Virus record (IMG/VR): IMGVR_UViG_3300010938_000090 | Span: 1-36,084 of that record | Length of the DNA: 36,084 nucleotides | Strand: one strand, 5' to 3' | DNA from: a virus | In this document: one piece after another, positions 23,245-30,131 of the stretch | Position numbering within the stretch: position 1 is the stretch's first letter | Layout of the letters: each line of letters begins with the position of its first letter | Made by a program: the position numbers and the translations under genes | Notes under the pieces: generated by a model | The model's database searches: none | What the model was told of the DNA's origin: nothing | Seen by the model: only the letters and a program-made list of their open reading frames with translations

Positions 23245-23289
23245 CTACCTCCTATCCACAAGCTTGTAACCGACAGTCACGTTTTTCAT
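23245..23289 (-). CDS. 14-residue linker reading frame before the peptidase gene
   Basis: ATG at 23289 overlaps the stop of the 23286-23705 gene (ATGA). The frame encodes MKNVTVGYKLVDRR and ends at TAG (23245-23247), within the Shine-Dalgarno region of the peptidase and one base before its GTG. It fills the intergenic gap exactly. It may act as a relay for ribosomes between the two genes rather than make a functional peptide. Confidence 0.3.
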   Translation of the reverse strand: MKNVTVGYKLVDRR

Positions 23290-23705
23290 CGTGACTCCGC
23301 AAGCGCGCGGTCCACCAGCGCAGAGATGGTGTTGTCGGATCTGTCCAATACTGGAATCCTGATCACGGCATCCAAAGACGGCAGACAGGCAAAACCAAGC
23401 CTTGCGTTGCTATCCAGCCAGCGCCACCGCTGCGCGTCCTCACGCAGCGCGCAAACCTCTGCACTGAGACGCTCGATCTCCTCGCGCGCGATCTTGAGTT
23501 CCTCCTTCAGCTTCTTGTGCTCATCACTTGCATTCAGCGCGGCGCACACCTCATCAGCGGCCTCCCTGCTGAAGCACTCGCACACAACCTCGTAAACGGG
23601 CCGTCCGTTTGCCACAATGTGGGTTTGCTTCGTCGTGTCAACGACCGTTGCCACAAAGCAGCAGTGCCCAGACTCTGAGCCGTCACGGACTTCGTAGTGT
23701 TTCAT
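23286..23705 (-). CDS. Hypothetical early protein with central coiled coil
   Basis: 139 residues starting MKHYEVRDGSESGHCCFVAT. The N-terminal part is beta-rich with several cysteines (VYEVVCECFSREAADEVCAA); the centre is a coiled coil (KLKEELKIAREEIERLSAEV); the C-terminus has WRWLDSNARLGF, a pattern seen in small phage proteins. The coiled-coil phrase EL-IAR-EIERL recurs in the protein at 25829-26116, so the two may share origin or partner. No function is recognised. Confidence 0.65.
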   Translation of the reverse strand: MKHYEVRDGSESGHCCFVATVVDTTKQTHIVANGRPVYEVVCECFSREAADEVCAALNASDEHKKLKEELKIAREEIERLSAEVCALREDAQRWRWLDSNARLGFACLPSLDAVIRIPVLDRSDNTISALVDRALAESR

Positions 23706-23724
23706 CGTTTGTCCTCTGTTAGCG

Positions 23725-25371
23725 TTAAGTGTGAAGCGCGTCCACGTACGCGGCTATGAATTCGGCCGCAACTTGCGGGACGATGGCGTTGCCGTAGGCG
23801 CGCAGTCGTCCCACTCGGGCGGGTATCCCATGAGCCAGCGGCAAAAGGCCGGGTTGAGTTGGCCGCGCTTTTCCGTCGGAGCATGGGAGCCAGACGAGAC
23901 CGGACCATGGGTCAGGTACACCTGCCGCGGCAACTGATCCAGCCGTTTCGTGCCGTCCGCTCTGTCCTTGATCGGTCCGGTGTCCTTCCAGTCCCTCGTC
24001 GTCGGGGTTGTCCATCCCGCAAGCTGCGCTGCCGACTGGATGTTCATTCCCCCGTTGCGTCCAGATGTTCCGGCCCCTGTAGTACTGCTTGCTGTCGGTG
24101 TGGGCCAACTTGCCAAGTTCGCCGTGCCCGGCAACTTCAGAACTTTCGCGCGCGATCCGTCCGGTTTCTTCGGCCCATAGCAGTGCGTGCCCCCTGTTGC
24201 ATCGTTCGCCATTGGTGTCGGCCACGGGACCAGCAGCACTTGACCCTGCAAGTTCAAGGTGTGCCCCTTCCGTTTCTCCGGGTGCTGCCCGCTCCAGTCT
24301 CCGTTCGACTTCGTCGGAGATCGCCACCCAGTACAACCGCTGTCTGTGGTGCGGGGCACCGACGCTGCAAGCCGGCAGATCTGCCGCCCCGACGGCGTAG
24401 CCTGCGTTTTCCAGGTCAGAGAAAACAGAGGACTGCCCCGACCAGCCAGTCTTTCCTTCAGTCGTTCGTTCAAGGAGTTCTGCAAGTGCTCGCTGCGCGC
24501 TTTCCGTTGACTCAAAATCGCCGACGCAATCAGCGTTATCTTGTCTGGCCCCCAAGTGTTCGCCATCACATTCAGCGAATAGAGAACCACTCGGACGTTG
24601 TCCATCGTATACCCGCAGGCAGGGTCGATCCGATCCAGCGACGGCGCATTCCACGCTCGCGGCGTTGAAGTGTCGAACGGAATCCCGGTCAACTCGCATC
24701 GTCCGGCGTCGATCCTCCGCTGAATGTCGGCAGGGTCCAGATCGAATGGAAGCTGCTTCAACTTCGCCCGATGCTTCGCAACATTGGTCAATGCATACCC
24801 GCGTTTCTTGTCGCGCCACGACTTCTGGGCGGCGGCCACCTTCGGCGTGTGACGCCTCTTGCGGTCGCGCTCCGCCGACGTGACGCACGCCTTGCAGGTA
24901 CTGCGGTAGTTTCCCTTGGAATTGGCGTAGAACTCGCTCAACGGTTTCTCTGTCGCGCAGCGTTTGCACGTCCGAACCCTGAGCAGATAGCCATCTGAGC
25001 CCAAGCGCGCCGCTGACTTGTTCGCCGAATACAATGGGCGGTCGGCACTCGCGGATGAGCCTGAAGAACTCGGGCCAGAGGTGGCGCTCATCGTCGCTGC
25101 CACGCTGTTTGCCTGCGACGCTGAATGGCTGGCAGGGGCAAGAGCCTGTCCAAACAGGTCGGTCGTCTGGCCATCCTGCGAGTCGCAGGGCGAGTGACCA
25201 TCCGCCGATGCCGGCGAAGAAGTGGCATTGCGTGTAGCCTCGTAAGTCATCATGGTGTACCTCGGTAATGCTGCGCTCGTCCACGTCACCCGGCGCGATG
25301 TGGCCGGCTGCGATCAGATTGCGCAGCCACTGAGCTGCGTATGGCTCTATCTCGTTGTAGTACGCTGGCAT
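23725..25371 (-). CDS. DNA cytosine-5 methyltransferase with ~190-residue insertion
   Basis: 548 residues from ATG 25371 (GGTGG upstream). Motifs: I at 51-57 (FFAGIGG, SAM binding); IV at 79-84 (PCQPFS; catalytic Cys80 that attacks cytosine C6); VI-like EQV at 117-119; after a long insertion, [20 protein letters not shown] and RQRLYWVA (motif VIII-like); and motif X-like [14 protein letters not shown] at the end. Normally ~20-30 residues separate motif VI and the RQR region; here ~190 do. That stretch has no methyltransferase features and corresponds, in another frame, to an HNH nuclease domain. The target recognition part is also overlapped. The gene probably modifies phage DNA against restriction. 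Catalytic competence with the insertion is uncertain. Confidence 0.78.
   Translation of the reverse strand: MPAYYNEIEPYAAQWLRNLIAAGHIAPGDVDERSITEVHHDDLRGYTQCHFFAGIGGWSLALRLAGWPDDRPVWTGSCPCQPFSVAGKQRGSDDERHLWPEFFRLIRECRPPIVFGEQVSGALGLRWLSAQGSDVQTLRDRETVERVLRQFQGKLPQYLQGVRHVGGARPQEASHAEGGRRPEVVARQETRVCIDQCCEASGEVEAASIRSGPCRHSAEDRRRTMRVDRDSVRHFNAASVECAVAGSDRPCLRVYDGQRPSGSLFAECDGEHLGARQDNADCVGDFESTESAQRALAELLERTTEGKTGWSGQSSVFSDLENAGYAVGAADLPACSVGAPHHRQRLYWVAISDEVERRLERAAPGETEGAHLELAGSSAAGPVADTNGERCNRGHALLWAEETGRIARESSEVAGHGELGKLAHTDSKQYYRGRNIWTQRGNEHPVGSAACGMDNPDDEGLEGHRTDQGQSGRHETAGSVAAAGVPDPWSGLVWLPCSDGKARPTQPGLLPLAHGIPARVGRLRAYGNAIVPQVAAEFIAAYVDALHT
23754..25253 (-). CDS. Long nested gene in the methyltransferase: HNH nuclease-like domain plus methylase-associated sequence
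   Basis: 499 residues, wholly inside the methyltransferase gene in another frame, from ATG 25253 with GAGG 6 bp upstream. Residues 30-50 ([16 protein letters not shown]) and 260-499 ([17 protein letters not shown], repeated W-TPT phrases, [16 protein letters not shown]) resemble sequences I remember from phage methylase-associated proteins. Residues ~95-245 are an inserted HNH-like unit: a Cys4 zinc knuckle (C96, C99, C120, C123), CELTGIPF, and [19 protein letters not shown]. In a 39-codon sample of the HNH part about three quarters of codons end in G/C, against under half in the methyltransferase frame, so this frame is favoured there. It could be a separate protein or be joined to the outer frame by a frameshift. 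Confidence 0.68.
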   Translation of the reverse strand: MMTYEATRNATSSPASADGHSPCDSQDGQTTDLFGQALAPASHSASQANSVAATMSATSGPSSSGSSASADRPLYSANKSAARLGSDGYLLRVRTCKRCATEKPLSEFYANSKGNYRSTCKACVTSAERDRKRRHTPKVAAAQKSWRDKKRGYALTNVAKHRAKLKQLPFDLDPADIQRRIDAGRCELTGIPFDTSTPRAWNAPSLDRIDPACGYTMDNVRVVLYSLNVMANTWGPDKITLIASAILSQRKARSEHLQNSLNERLKERLAGRGSPLFSLTWKTQATPSGRQICRLAASVPRTTDSGCTGWRSPTKSNGDWSGQHPEKRKGHTLNLQGQVLLVPWPTPMANDATGGTHCYGPKKPDGSRAKVLKLPGTANLASWPTPTASSTTGAGTSGRNGGMNIQSAAQLAGWTTPTTRDWKDTGPIKDRADGTKRLDQLPRQVYLTHGPVSSGSHAPTEKRGQLNPAFCRWLMGYPPEWDDCAPTATPSSRKLRPNS

Positions 25372-25402
25372 CGTAACCACCATTCGCGCATGGCGAACAC
25401 GG

Positions 25403-25753
25403 TCACCGACGCTTCCGGGACTCGCCACCGCGTTCCAGAGCGTCTCGTGCGCAGTCCGCGACCTTCTGGGCGTACTCCTCGCCGATCTGCGCCGAGATCA
25501 CGCGCAACGTCGAATGTCGCCCGATCTCGTCCTGCCTCAGCATCAGTGAGACCGCGCAGCACAGACGCTCCAGCGGGTACCGTCGCGTTCCGGTCGGCAC
25601 AGTCCGCCCATGTTTGTCCGTCGTCACGTCGATACACGACTTGTCGCACTCCATGTCAGTCTCAAAAATTATGGTGCGGCGGGCAGGATTCGACACCTGC
25701 TCCACGTCTGGCCAGTCGAGGTCCAATGTTGGCGACCCGCTAACTCGGGTCAT
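25403..25753 (-). CDS. Hypothetical early protein, start uncertain
   Basis: 116 residues if begun at ATG 25753, or 83 if begun at ATG 25654 (MECDKSCIDVTTDKHGRTV). Neither has a strong Shine-Dalgarno sequence. The C-terminal part is helical (YPLERLCCAVSLMLRQDEIG, then IGEEYAQKVADCARDALERG), followed by a basic end (ESRKRR). If the short start is right, the 174 bp upstream are non-coding and hold the tRNA-like element at 25672-25817. No family is recognised. It ends 31 bp before the methyltransferase start. Confidence 0.55.
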   Translation of the reverse strand: MTRVSGSPTLDLDWPDVEQVSNPARRTIIFETDMECDKSCIDVTTDKHGRTVPTGTRRYPLERLCCAVSLMLRQDEIGRHSTLRVISAQIGEEYAQKVADCARDALERGGESRKRR

Positions 25754-25817
25754 ACCTTATGGGCGTGGCGTTCCCTCCACTACTCCCTCCGGGCGCGTCC
25801 TTCCGCGCTGCCGCCGC
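25672..25817 (-). ncRNA. 146-nt tRNA-like element (possible remnant or small tmRNA-like RNA)
   Basis: Read on the - strand, the segment starts GCGGCGG and ends CCGCCGC-A-CCA, so the ends form a perfect 7-bp helix with discriminator A and encoded CCA. Just inside the 3' end is a T-arm-like hairpin: GCAGG, loop TGTCGAAT, CCTGC. A D-arm-like hairpin follows the 5' end (GCGCG-GAAGGA-CGCGC), and GACCCG-AGTTAG-CGGGTC lies in the middle. No anticodon arm is found, the T loop has one extra base, and the spacing is twice that of a tRNA. It may be a decayed tRNA, a tRNA-derived attachment remnant, or chance in GC-rich DNA. It overlaps the long-start version of the adjacent gene. Confidence 0.3.
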
Positions 25818-25828
25818 GTGTTCTGTAC

Positions 25829-26116
25829 TCACTCTCCATCCTTGGCGCGAAGACGCTCGATCTCCTGGCGTGCGATCTCAAGCTCATCACGAACCTTCGT
25901 CAGCTCCTCTTTCAAGATTTCTCCGCACGAAATTGCGACGCGACGCGCTTCCCTCCAGTGATTCACGTCAGCCTTCAGGCGCACGATCTCCCTCGCAGCC
26001 TCTGCGCACAGTTCCCCGGCTCCACTTCTAACTACCGGGAGGATTCCAGACCTGTAAACGAACACGGCCCGGGCGGGAACCGCATCGAGCCTTTCAAGTA
26101 ACGTCACTTGATTCAT
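25829..26116 (-). CDS. Hypothetical coiled-coil early protein
   Basis: 95 residues from ATG 26116, which overlaps the stop of the upstream mini-gene (ATGA). The N-terminal half has a beta pattern (VTLLERLDAVPARAVFVYRS); the C-terminal half is a coiled coil (TKVRDELEIARQEIERLRAK). The shared EL-IAR-EIERL phrase links it to the protein at 23286-23705. No function is recognised. Confidence 0.6.
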   Translation of the reverse strand: MNQVTLLERLDAVPARAVFVYRSGILPVVRSGAGELCAEAAREIVRLKADVNHWREARRVAISCGEILKEELTKVRDELEIARQEIERLRAKDGE

Positions 26117-26232
26117 AGCCACCACACCACGAAGAAGAACGCAGCCACCATCAGGATCACGATGATGGCGTCTGCAACGTCTGGAGGCGGCAGGTGTCGA
26201 GCAATGCGCAAGATCCAATCGTTTTCCCTCAT
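26113..26232 (-). CDS. 39-residue single-span membrane protein
   Basis: ATG 26232 has GGAGATAGGCAG upstream and overlaps the previous stop (ATGA); its own stop overlaps the next start (ATGA). A polar N-terminus (RENDWILRIARHLPPPDVAD) leads to a hydrophobic segment (AIIVILMVAAFFFVVWWL) running to the end. The ribosome binding site and double coupling argue that it is a real gene. Small phage membrane proteins of this type often act in host takeover or exclusion, but none is recognised here. Confidence 0.6.
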   Translation of the reverse strand: MRENDWILRIARHLPPPDVADAIIVILMVAAFFFVVWWL

Positions 26233-26423
26233 CTGCCTATCTCCTTTTCGATCATCTTGCGAAGGATGAAGCACATCCATTGCGCGTGCGTGCGGGAATC
26301 GTGATCTGGCCCGGCGTTCCAGAGAACGAACTTCCAGAACGCCAAGCGCAGCACGATCAACGACGCACGAAGCGGGCTGAATCCATCAGAACGGAATGTC
26401 ATCGTCCATTTCGGCAATTCCAC
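26229..26423 (-). CDS. Hypothetical small early protein
   Basis: 64 residues from a GTG at 26423, with AAAGGAG 7 bp upstream. It overlaps the 3' end of the SSB gene by 38 bp, and the Shine-Dalgarno sequence lies within ssb. The middle is moderately hydrophobic (LIVLRLAFWKFVLWNAG), followed by a polar end with HAQWMCFILRKMIEKE. Four genes in this stretch are linked by overlaps. No family is recognised. Confidence 0.6.
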   Translation of the reverse strand: MELPKWTMTFRSDGFSPLRASLIVLRLAFWKFVLWNAGPDHDSRTHAQWMCFILRKMIEKEIGR

Positions 26424-26808
26424 CTTTTTTCTCCTTTACGTTTGGCGCATCCTTCTCGGCATGCGTTTCCTTTGCTTGGGCGTCCGGCTTATTTCCTCCA
26501 CCGAGAAACGCGATCTCCGCGACTCTGCCCACCAGAGAATATCCTGACGTTCCGCCATTCTTCTGGAACTGCTGCACGTGCGGATCGCGCACCTCGACGT
26601 AGACTCGCGTTCCCTTCGTCAAGTAAGGCGCGAGTGATTGCGCCCGTTCTCCAAACACGGTGCCGCTAACCCACTGAGTCTGCCGTTTGCCGTTGGCGTC
26701 CTTGCGCCCGAAGTTGAACGCGAGAGAGAGGTTGGCAATCGTCGAGCCGTCACTCGTTTCGCGCAGTTCTGCATCTCGTCCCAGCGTTGCAATTCCGATG
26801 AGTACCAT
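26386..26808 (-). CDS. ssb: Single-stranded DNA-binding protein
   Basis: 140 residues. An OB-fold N-terminal domain is clear (IATLGRDAELRETSDGSTIA, then LSLAFNFGRKDANG, WVSGTVFGERAQSLAPYLTK and VYVEVRDPHV). It is followed by a Gly/Lys-rich linker and the acidic tip MDDDIPF, the standard SSB tail that binds replication and repair partners. Upstream AGGAG sits 9 bp before ATG. It coats ssDNA in phage replication and recombination and sits with a putative annealing protein and exonuclease gene. Confidence 0.93.
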   Translation of the reverse strand: MVLIGIATLGRDAELRETSDGSTIANLSLAFNFGRKDANGKRQTQWVSGTVFGERAQSLAPYLTKGTRVYVEVRDPHVQQFQKNGGTSGYSLVGRVAEIAFLGGGNKPDAQAKETHAEKDAPNVKEKKGGIAEMDDDIPF

Positions 26809-26831
26809 TTACTCGTTCTCCTGTTGTTCGG

Positions 26832-27122
26832 TTAGTTAGACTGAATTAGTGACCACGGTCCGAACGGCTCCAGGTCTTTCTGTGCCCTCGCGCATTCGTC
26901 CGTGTAGGGTACCGGCATTGCATCGGCTTGCTCTTCGGTCGTCGGGACAACGTGTATCCGGTAGCCCTCGCCGTCACAGCAGAACGCCTCTGCAACTGCC
27001 GGCGCGTTGCGGATCAAGGCGCGGTCAATCGCATCGCGCAGCGCGTGCAGGGCATCTCTGGTGCCGGCAATGTAGGCTTCGTCGTGCCATACCTTTTGCG
27101 CGTAAATGTGTAGCGTTTTCAT
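26832..27122 (-). CDS. Hypothetical early protein
   Basis: 96 residues from ATG 27122, with AAGGAG 7 bp upstream. It starts KTLHIYAQKVWHDEAYIAG, has an Ala/Arg-rich helix (TRDALHALRDAIDRALIRN) and a beta section with CCDGEGYRIHVVPTTEEQ. No membrane segment or known motif. It lies between the annealing-type protein and SSB, so a role in DNA metabolism is possible but not shown. Confidence 0.65.
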   Translation of the reverse strand: MKTLHIYAQKVWHDEAYIAGTRDALHALRDAIDRALIRNAPAVAEAFCCDGEGYRIHVVPTTEEQADAMPVPYTDECARAQKDLEPFGPWSLIQSN

Positions 27123-27135
27123 GTGCATTCTCCTT

Positions 27136-28017
27136 CTATTCTTTCTCCTGTTGATCATTCCTGGCGTCTACCTTTTCCTGCTCTTCAGTCTCCTGCCTCT
27201 GCTTGCGCACACTCATGATCTTGCCGGCAAGGGACTTCTTCTCCTGCTCCTGCGGCGCGCCGGCCTGCTGCACCTCGAACCAGTCGGACACGTTCGACAT
27301 GCCGTCGCGCAGGCTCGCGTAGATTTTCTTCAGTTGCACGACCTGCGCAGGCGTGATGCTGTCAAGCCGGCGCTGGATGCGCAGTTCGATCTGTTCGCGC
27401 GTCACGCCGACGGCGGCGAACGCCTCGACCATCTTCTTGATCGACTCCGGAGAAACGTCAGCCTTCGCCTTCATCGTCGCTTCGCACTGCTCGACGGCCG
27501 CATCCACGACATCGCCAGGGATGAGGGCGAGAATGCAGGCGCGCACTCGGCGCGCTCCCTGATTGGCGACGGTTTCGTAGATGTCGCGCGGGTCTTCGAG
27601 CCGATAGCTTCCCTTCTTCGTCGACCGGATCAGCGGCACCTGAAACGTGACTTCCCGCCTCGTGCCGGTTTCCAGGTCCCACGCATACGCCTGCACCGTC
27701 GCATTCTCGTGATCGCGCGACAGTTCGCGCACTCCATACTGGAGATTGCCCCACGCCTGCGCAATCGCCTCGGCGAGCCTGATGGACGGGCCGCTGATGT
27801 CCGTTCCACCGCGCGCGTACTGATAGACGGCCTGTTCTGCCAGCGACGGGCGGGCGCATGACATCAGGATGCGGTCCATTGCCTTTCGCTCGTCGCGCGG
27901 ATTGGCGCGCGCCAGCATCATCGCGGCCTGCACTTCAGCGATTGCGCGCTGCTGTTCCGTAGCCACGACAGCGCCCTGGATGGTCTTCGTCACTTCGTAT
28001 TTCGCTTCGTCTTCCAT
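27136..28017 (-). CDS. Putative ssDNA-annealing recombination protein
   Basis: 293 residues from ATG 28017. The sequence RPSLAEQAVYQYARGGTDIS, GPSIRLAEAIAQAWGNLQYG and VANQGARRVRACILALIPGD matches a protein type I remember next to YqaJ exonucleases in many phages. The exonuclease gene is 2 bp upstream and SSB is two genes downstream, the usual partners of a RecT/Erf-type annealing protein. The last ~50 residues are a charged tail. It contains none of the classic RecT motifs I could confirm, so the role is mainly from context. Confidence 0.68.
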   Translation of the reverse strand: MEDEAKYEVTKTIQGAVVATEQQRAIAEVQAAMMLARANPRDERKAMDRILMSCARPSLAEQAVYQYARGGTDISGPSIRLAEAIAQAWGNLQYGVRELSRDHENATVQAYAWDLETGTRREVTFQVPLIRSTKKGSYRLEDPRDIYETVANQGARRVRACILALIPGDVVDAAVEQCEATMKAKADVSPESIKKMVEAFAAVGVTREQIELRIQRRLDSITPAQVVQLKKIYASLRDGMSNVSDWFEVQQAGAPQEQEKKSLAGKIMSVRKQRQETEEQEKVDARNDQQEKE

Positions 28018-28019
28018 AC

Positions 28020-28928
28020 TCACTCTCCGGTTTTCAGTTTCAGGCGCATCGTGCGCACCTCTTTTTCGGAGGTACACTCTCCAACGACGGTGCCGAGTTC
28101 GTCGATTGGCAACCTGGCCGAAAGCGTCTGGATCACCTTCTGCCAGTCCGTGCTCTTGCGCGTATATCCGCCGTACGAAAGCAGCACCTCTCCATTCGGC
28201 GCGATCAGTTCCGTTGCGTCCAGCATGTAGGCGGCGATCTTGTCGCGCCTGTCTTGCTCGGCCGCCTCCAGTCCGTTGATCTTCGCGCGGATGTCGGCGA
28301 TCTCTTGCGCCAAACGCTCGATCTCTTTGGTCGCAACGATCCGCTTTCCGGTCTTGGCCGACCAAAGTTTCTGAACATCCGCCTCGGATCGTGGAGCGGG
28401 CGGCACCTTTGCAAGAACGTGGTCCATCCAGAACTCGACGGCGATCTCGATCAAGGCGTTCTGCGCCTCTTCGTCGGCGTCGACCTTGTAAACGGACAGG
28501 TACTGCCCCGATACCAAGGCCGCAACGTGCGCGACGTCGGCTTTCGCCAGCGCCATGTACCACTGCACCTGCGTCTGATAGTAGTCAGGCACTTCATCCC
28601 ACTGGCTGGACGCTGCCTTCGCCTCAACCACGACGCGCGCGCCGTCGTCCGACTTGCTCATCGCATCCACGTGGCCGCGAATGAAGGCATGTTTCGGATG
28701 CACGAAGGGCTTGGCAACGCGCCTGACTTTCCTGTTCTCGCGCCTCGAATACTCGGCAATGATCAGCGGTTCCAGAAGCGTGCCCCACTTCATCCGCTCG
28801 GTCACGACGACTTCGCGGCCTTGGCCGGTCTTTTCGAGATACACGTCGAGCGGAGAGCGCCACGGACTGAGGCCGACGATAGCTCCGATGTCGGAACCGC
28901 CGATGTACTGGGTGCGGTCGTCCGTCAT
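28020..28928 (-). CDS. YqaJ-type viral exonuclease
   Basis: 302 residues from ATG 28928, which overlaps the previous stop (ATGA). Landmarks of the lambda-exonuclease/YqaJ family: YIGGSDIGAIVGLSPWRSPL near the start, MKWGTLLEPLIIAEYSRREN, GHVDAM (catalytic Asp), VVEAKAASSQ (the E-x-K pair) and YYQTQVQWYMALAKAD. The C-terminal ~100 residues form a coiled coil (ATKEIERLAQEIADIRAKIN) and a strand region. It resects DNA ends to give ssDNA for the annealing protein encoded just downstream. Confidence 0.9.
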   Translation of the reverse strand: MTDDRTQYIGGSDIGAIVGLSPWRSPLDVYLEKTGQGREVVVTERMKWGTLLEPLIIAEYSRRENRKVRRVAKPFVHPKHAFIRGHVDAMSKSDDGARVVVEAKAASSQWDEVPDYYQTQVQWYMALAKADVAHVAALVSGQYLSVYKVDADEEAQNALIEIAVEFWMDHVLAKVPPAPRSEADVQKLWSAKTGKRIVATKEIERLAQEIADIRAKINGLEAAEQDRRDKIAAYMLDATELIAPNGEVLLSYGGYTRKSTDWQKVIQTLSARLPIDELGTVVGECTSEKEVRTMRLKLKTGE

Positions 28929-29221
28929 TTCATCTCCCTCAGTTGCCGCTTGGACCTGACCCTGACTTCGCAGCACGCTTTGCACGAGCAGCCCACTTCA
29001 TGGCCGGTCACATTGGAGGCGTGTTTGTCGATCGCCTCTTTCATGATCTCATCGTATGTCATCGGATGCGCCCAGTCGATGGCATTCGTTTCACTCTCGT
29101 CGCACTCGGCGCAAAGGTAGATCGTGTCGTCCTTTCCTTCGACATGCCACGTCACGGGCCATGTCGGCGTGCGCTCGCAGTATGCACATGGGATGTCGTG
29201 TCCTTTCTCCAGATTCTTCAT
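28925..29221 (-). CDS. Small zinc-binding-type protein
   Basis: 98 residues with several Cys pairs: CAYC near residue 12, CAEC near 37, and CSCKACC near 80. The spacing fits one or two zinc knuckles. The middle is helical (MTYDEIMKEAIDKHASNV) and the end is basic (RVRSKRQLREMK). It overlaps both neighbours by ATGA. It may bind nucleic acid or a host protein; no family is recognised. Confidence 0.65.
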   Translation of the reverse strand: MKNLEKGHDIPCAYCERTPTWPVTWHVEGKDDTIYLCAECDESETNAIDWAHPMTYDEIMKEAIDKHASNVTGHEVGCSCKACCEVRVRSKRQLREMK

Positions 29222-30066
29222 GCCAGCCTCTCGAATTTGCTGTCAGGCCTGATTCTCTCCGGTCTGTCGTCGATGAAATCAGGATCGAAAATCTCCTCGA
29301 CCCTGCGCTTGTGACGCCTCACGCTTTTTCCGAATCCGTGAAGCATCATGTTCCTTCTCCACAGGCAATGCCCGCAGACCCACGTCACGTGCGCCGACCA
29401 CTTCGTGCGCCACGGAATGAGCCATGTCGCATCGCTCCCGCAGCTGGGACACTGGCGCTCGACGTGGGAGTGATTGGTAATCAGGCCGCTGCAACAATCG
29501 TGCCTGTTCTTCGAGCCGCAGTTGAAGCAGTGATACTCTGGTATCAGGTCGGCGATGATTCTGGACTTGCCGACGATGGACTGCATCACCTTGTTCATGT
29601 GATGCCGGACTACCCTCATTCCGGAGACGCACTGGAACTCGAAACCGGCGACCCATCCAAGGTAGAAGCCCGCCGACTGCGCGAGGCTGTACGTATTGCC
29701 TTCGCAGAATTCAGAAAACACGGAATTGTCGATGGCGATCAGCGGCAACGAACAGTAGTCGCGGCTGATGTTCGGGCGGAACCTGTGCGCAAACACCTTG
29801 AACCACAGATTGCCGGCGATGATGTTCATCGCGGCTGCATCGACGCCGTGCTTCTTCGCGGCCAGACTGAGCGGAACCTGGTGGACGAGCGCGTCGCGCA
29901 TCGCCGAACGAAGCTCGTGCTTCGAGGTGCGAAGCTCGACGTACTTGTCCCACTCGTGCTGCGAGATGTAGAACCCGGGACTGTCGTCGAGCGCGCGATC
30001 ACACGCGGCGATGATGCCGGCGACCTTGGCCGACCTGTGGATGGTGAGGGACATCTCTCCTTTCAC
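29218..30066 (-). CDS. First early gene: zinc-ribbon protein with helix-turn-helix-like segment
   Basis: 282 residues from a GTG at 30066 with AAGGAG 8 bp upstream. The promoter at 30103-30131 would start the RNA near 30096, which rules out the GTG at 30090 and supports this start; ATG 30054 is an alternative. Around residues 60-85, VPLSLAAKKHGVDAAAMNII looks like a TrfB/KorA-type helix-turn-helix. The C-terminal half has Cys pairs of two or three zinc ribbons (CFNCGSKNRHDCC, CPSCGS, CGHC). It is encoded right behind the palindrome at 30096-30110, so I infer that it may regulate its own promoter. No exact family is recognised. Confidence 0.65.
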   Translation of the reverse strand: MKGEMSLTIHRSAKVAGIIAACDRALDDSPGFYISQHEWDKYVELRTSKHELRSAMRDALVHQVPLSLAAKKHGVDAAAMNIIAGNLWFKVFAHRFRPNISRDYCSLPLIAIDNSVFSEFCEGNTYSLAQSAGFYLGWVAGFEFQCVSGMRVVRHHMNKVMQSIVGKSRIIADLIPEYHCFNCGSKNRHDCCSGLITNHSHVERQCPSCGSDATWLIPWRTKWSAHVTWVCGHCLWRRNMMLHGFGKSVRRHKRRVEEIFDPDFIDDRPERIRPDSKFERLA

Positions 30067-30069
30067 CGC

Positions 30070-30098
30070 TTGCTCTCCTTGTTTTCGCACGCTACAAT
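30070..30098 (+). promoter_or_regulatory. Weak rightward promoter candidate
   Basis: TACAAT (30093-30098, 5 of 6 matches) has TTGCTC (30070-30075) 17 bp upstream; the -35 matches only at TTG. It would serve the small winged-helix gene at 30132 and the following cassette, and would need an activator or be weak. Confidence 0.35.
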
Positions 30099-30110
30099 AG
30101 CAATGCTATT
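30096..30110. promoter_or_regulatory. Palindromic operator candidate
   Basis: AATAGC-AAT-GCTATT is a perfect inverted repeat with 6-bp arms, centred between the divergent genes at 30066 (-) and 30132 (+). It covers the -10 and start point of the leftward promoter and the -10 of a possible rightward one, so a bound protein could shut off both. Confidence 0.6.
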
Positions 30111-30131
30111 GAAGGCTGGAGCGTTTGTCAA
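30103..30131 (-). promoter_or_regulatory. Leftward sigma70-type promoter of the early operon
   Basis: On the - strand a perfect TTGACA (30126-30131) is followed by a 17-bp spacer and TAGCAT (30103-30108, 4 of 6 matches to TATAAT). Transcription would begin near 30096 and give a ~30-nt leader before GTG 30066. All genes from 30066 down to 22383 run this way with gaps mostly under 50 bp, so this is the natural early promoter. Confidence 0.65.

Noticed and set aside
23859-24668. 269-codon + frame opposite the methyltransferase
   Set aside because: Low-complexity R/P-rich text with no start signal; the two - strand frames explain the region.
25672-25817. Canonical tRNA or standard tmRNA
   Set aside because: No anticodon arm, eight-base T loop and wrong length for tRNA; no recognisable tag frame for tmRNA. 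Kept only as a tRNA-like element.
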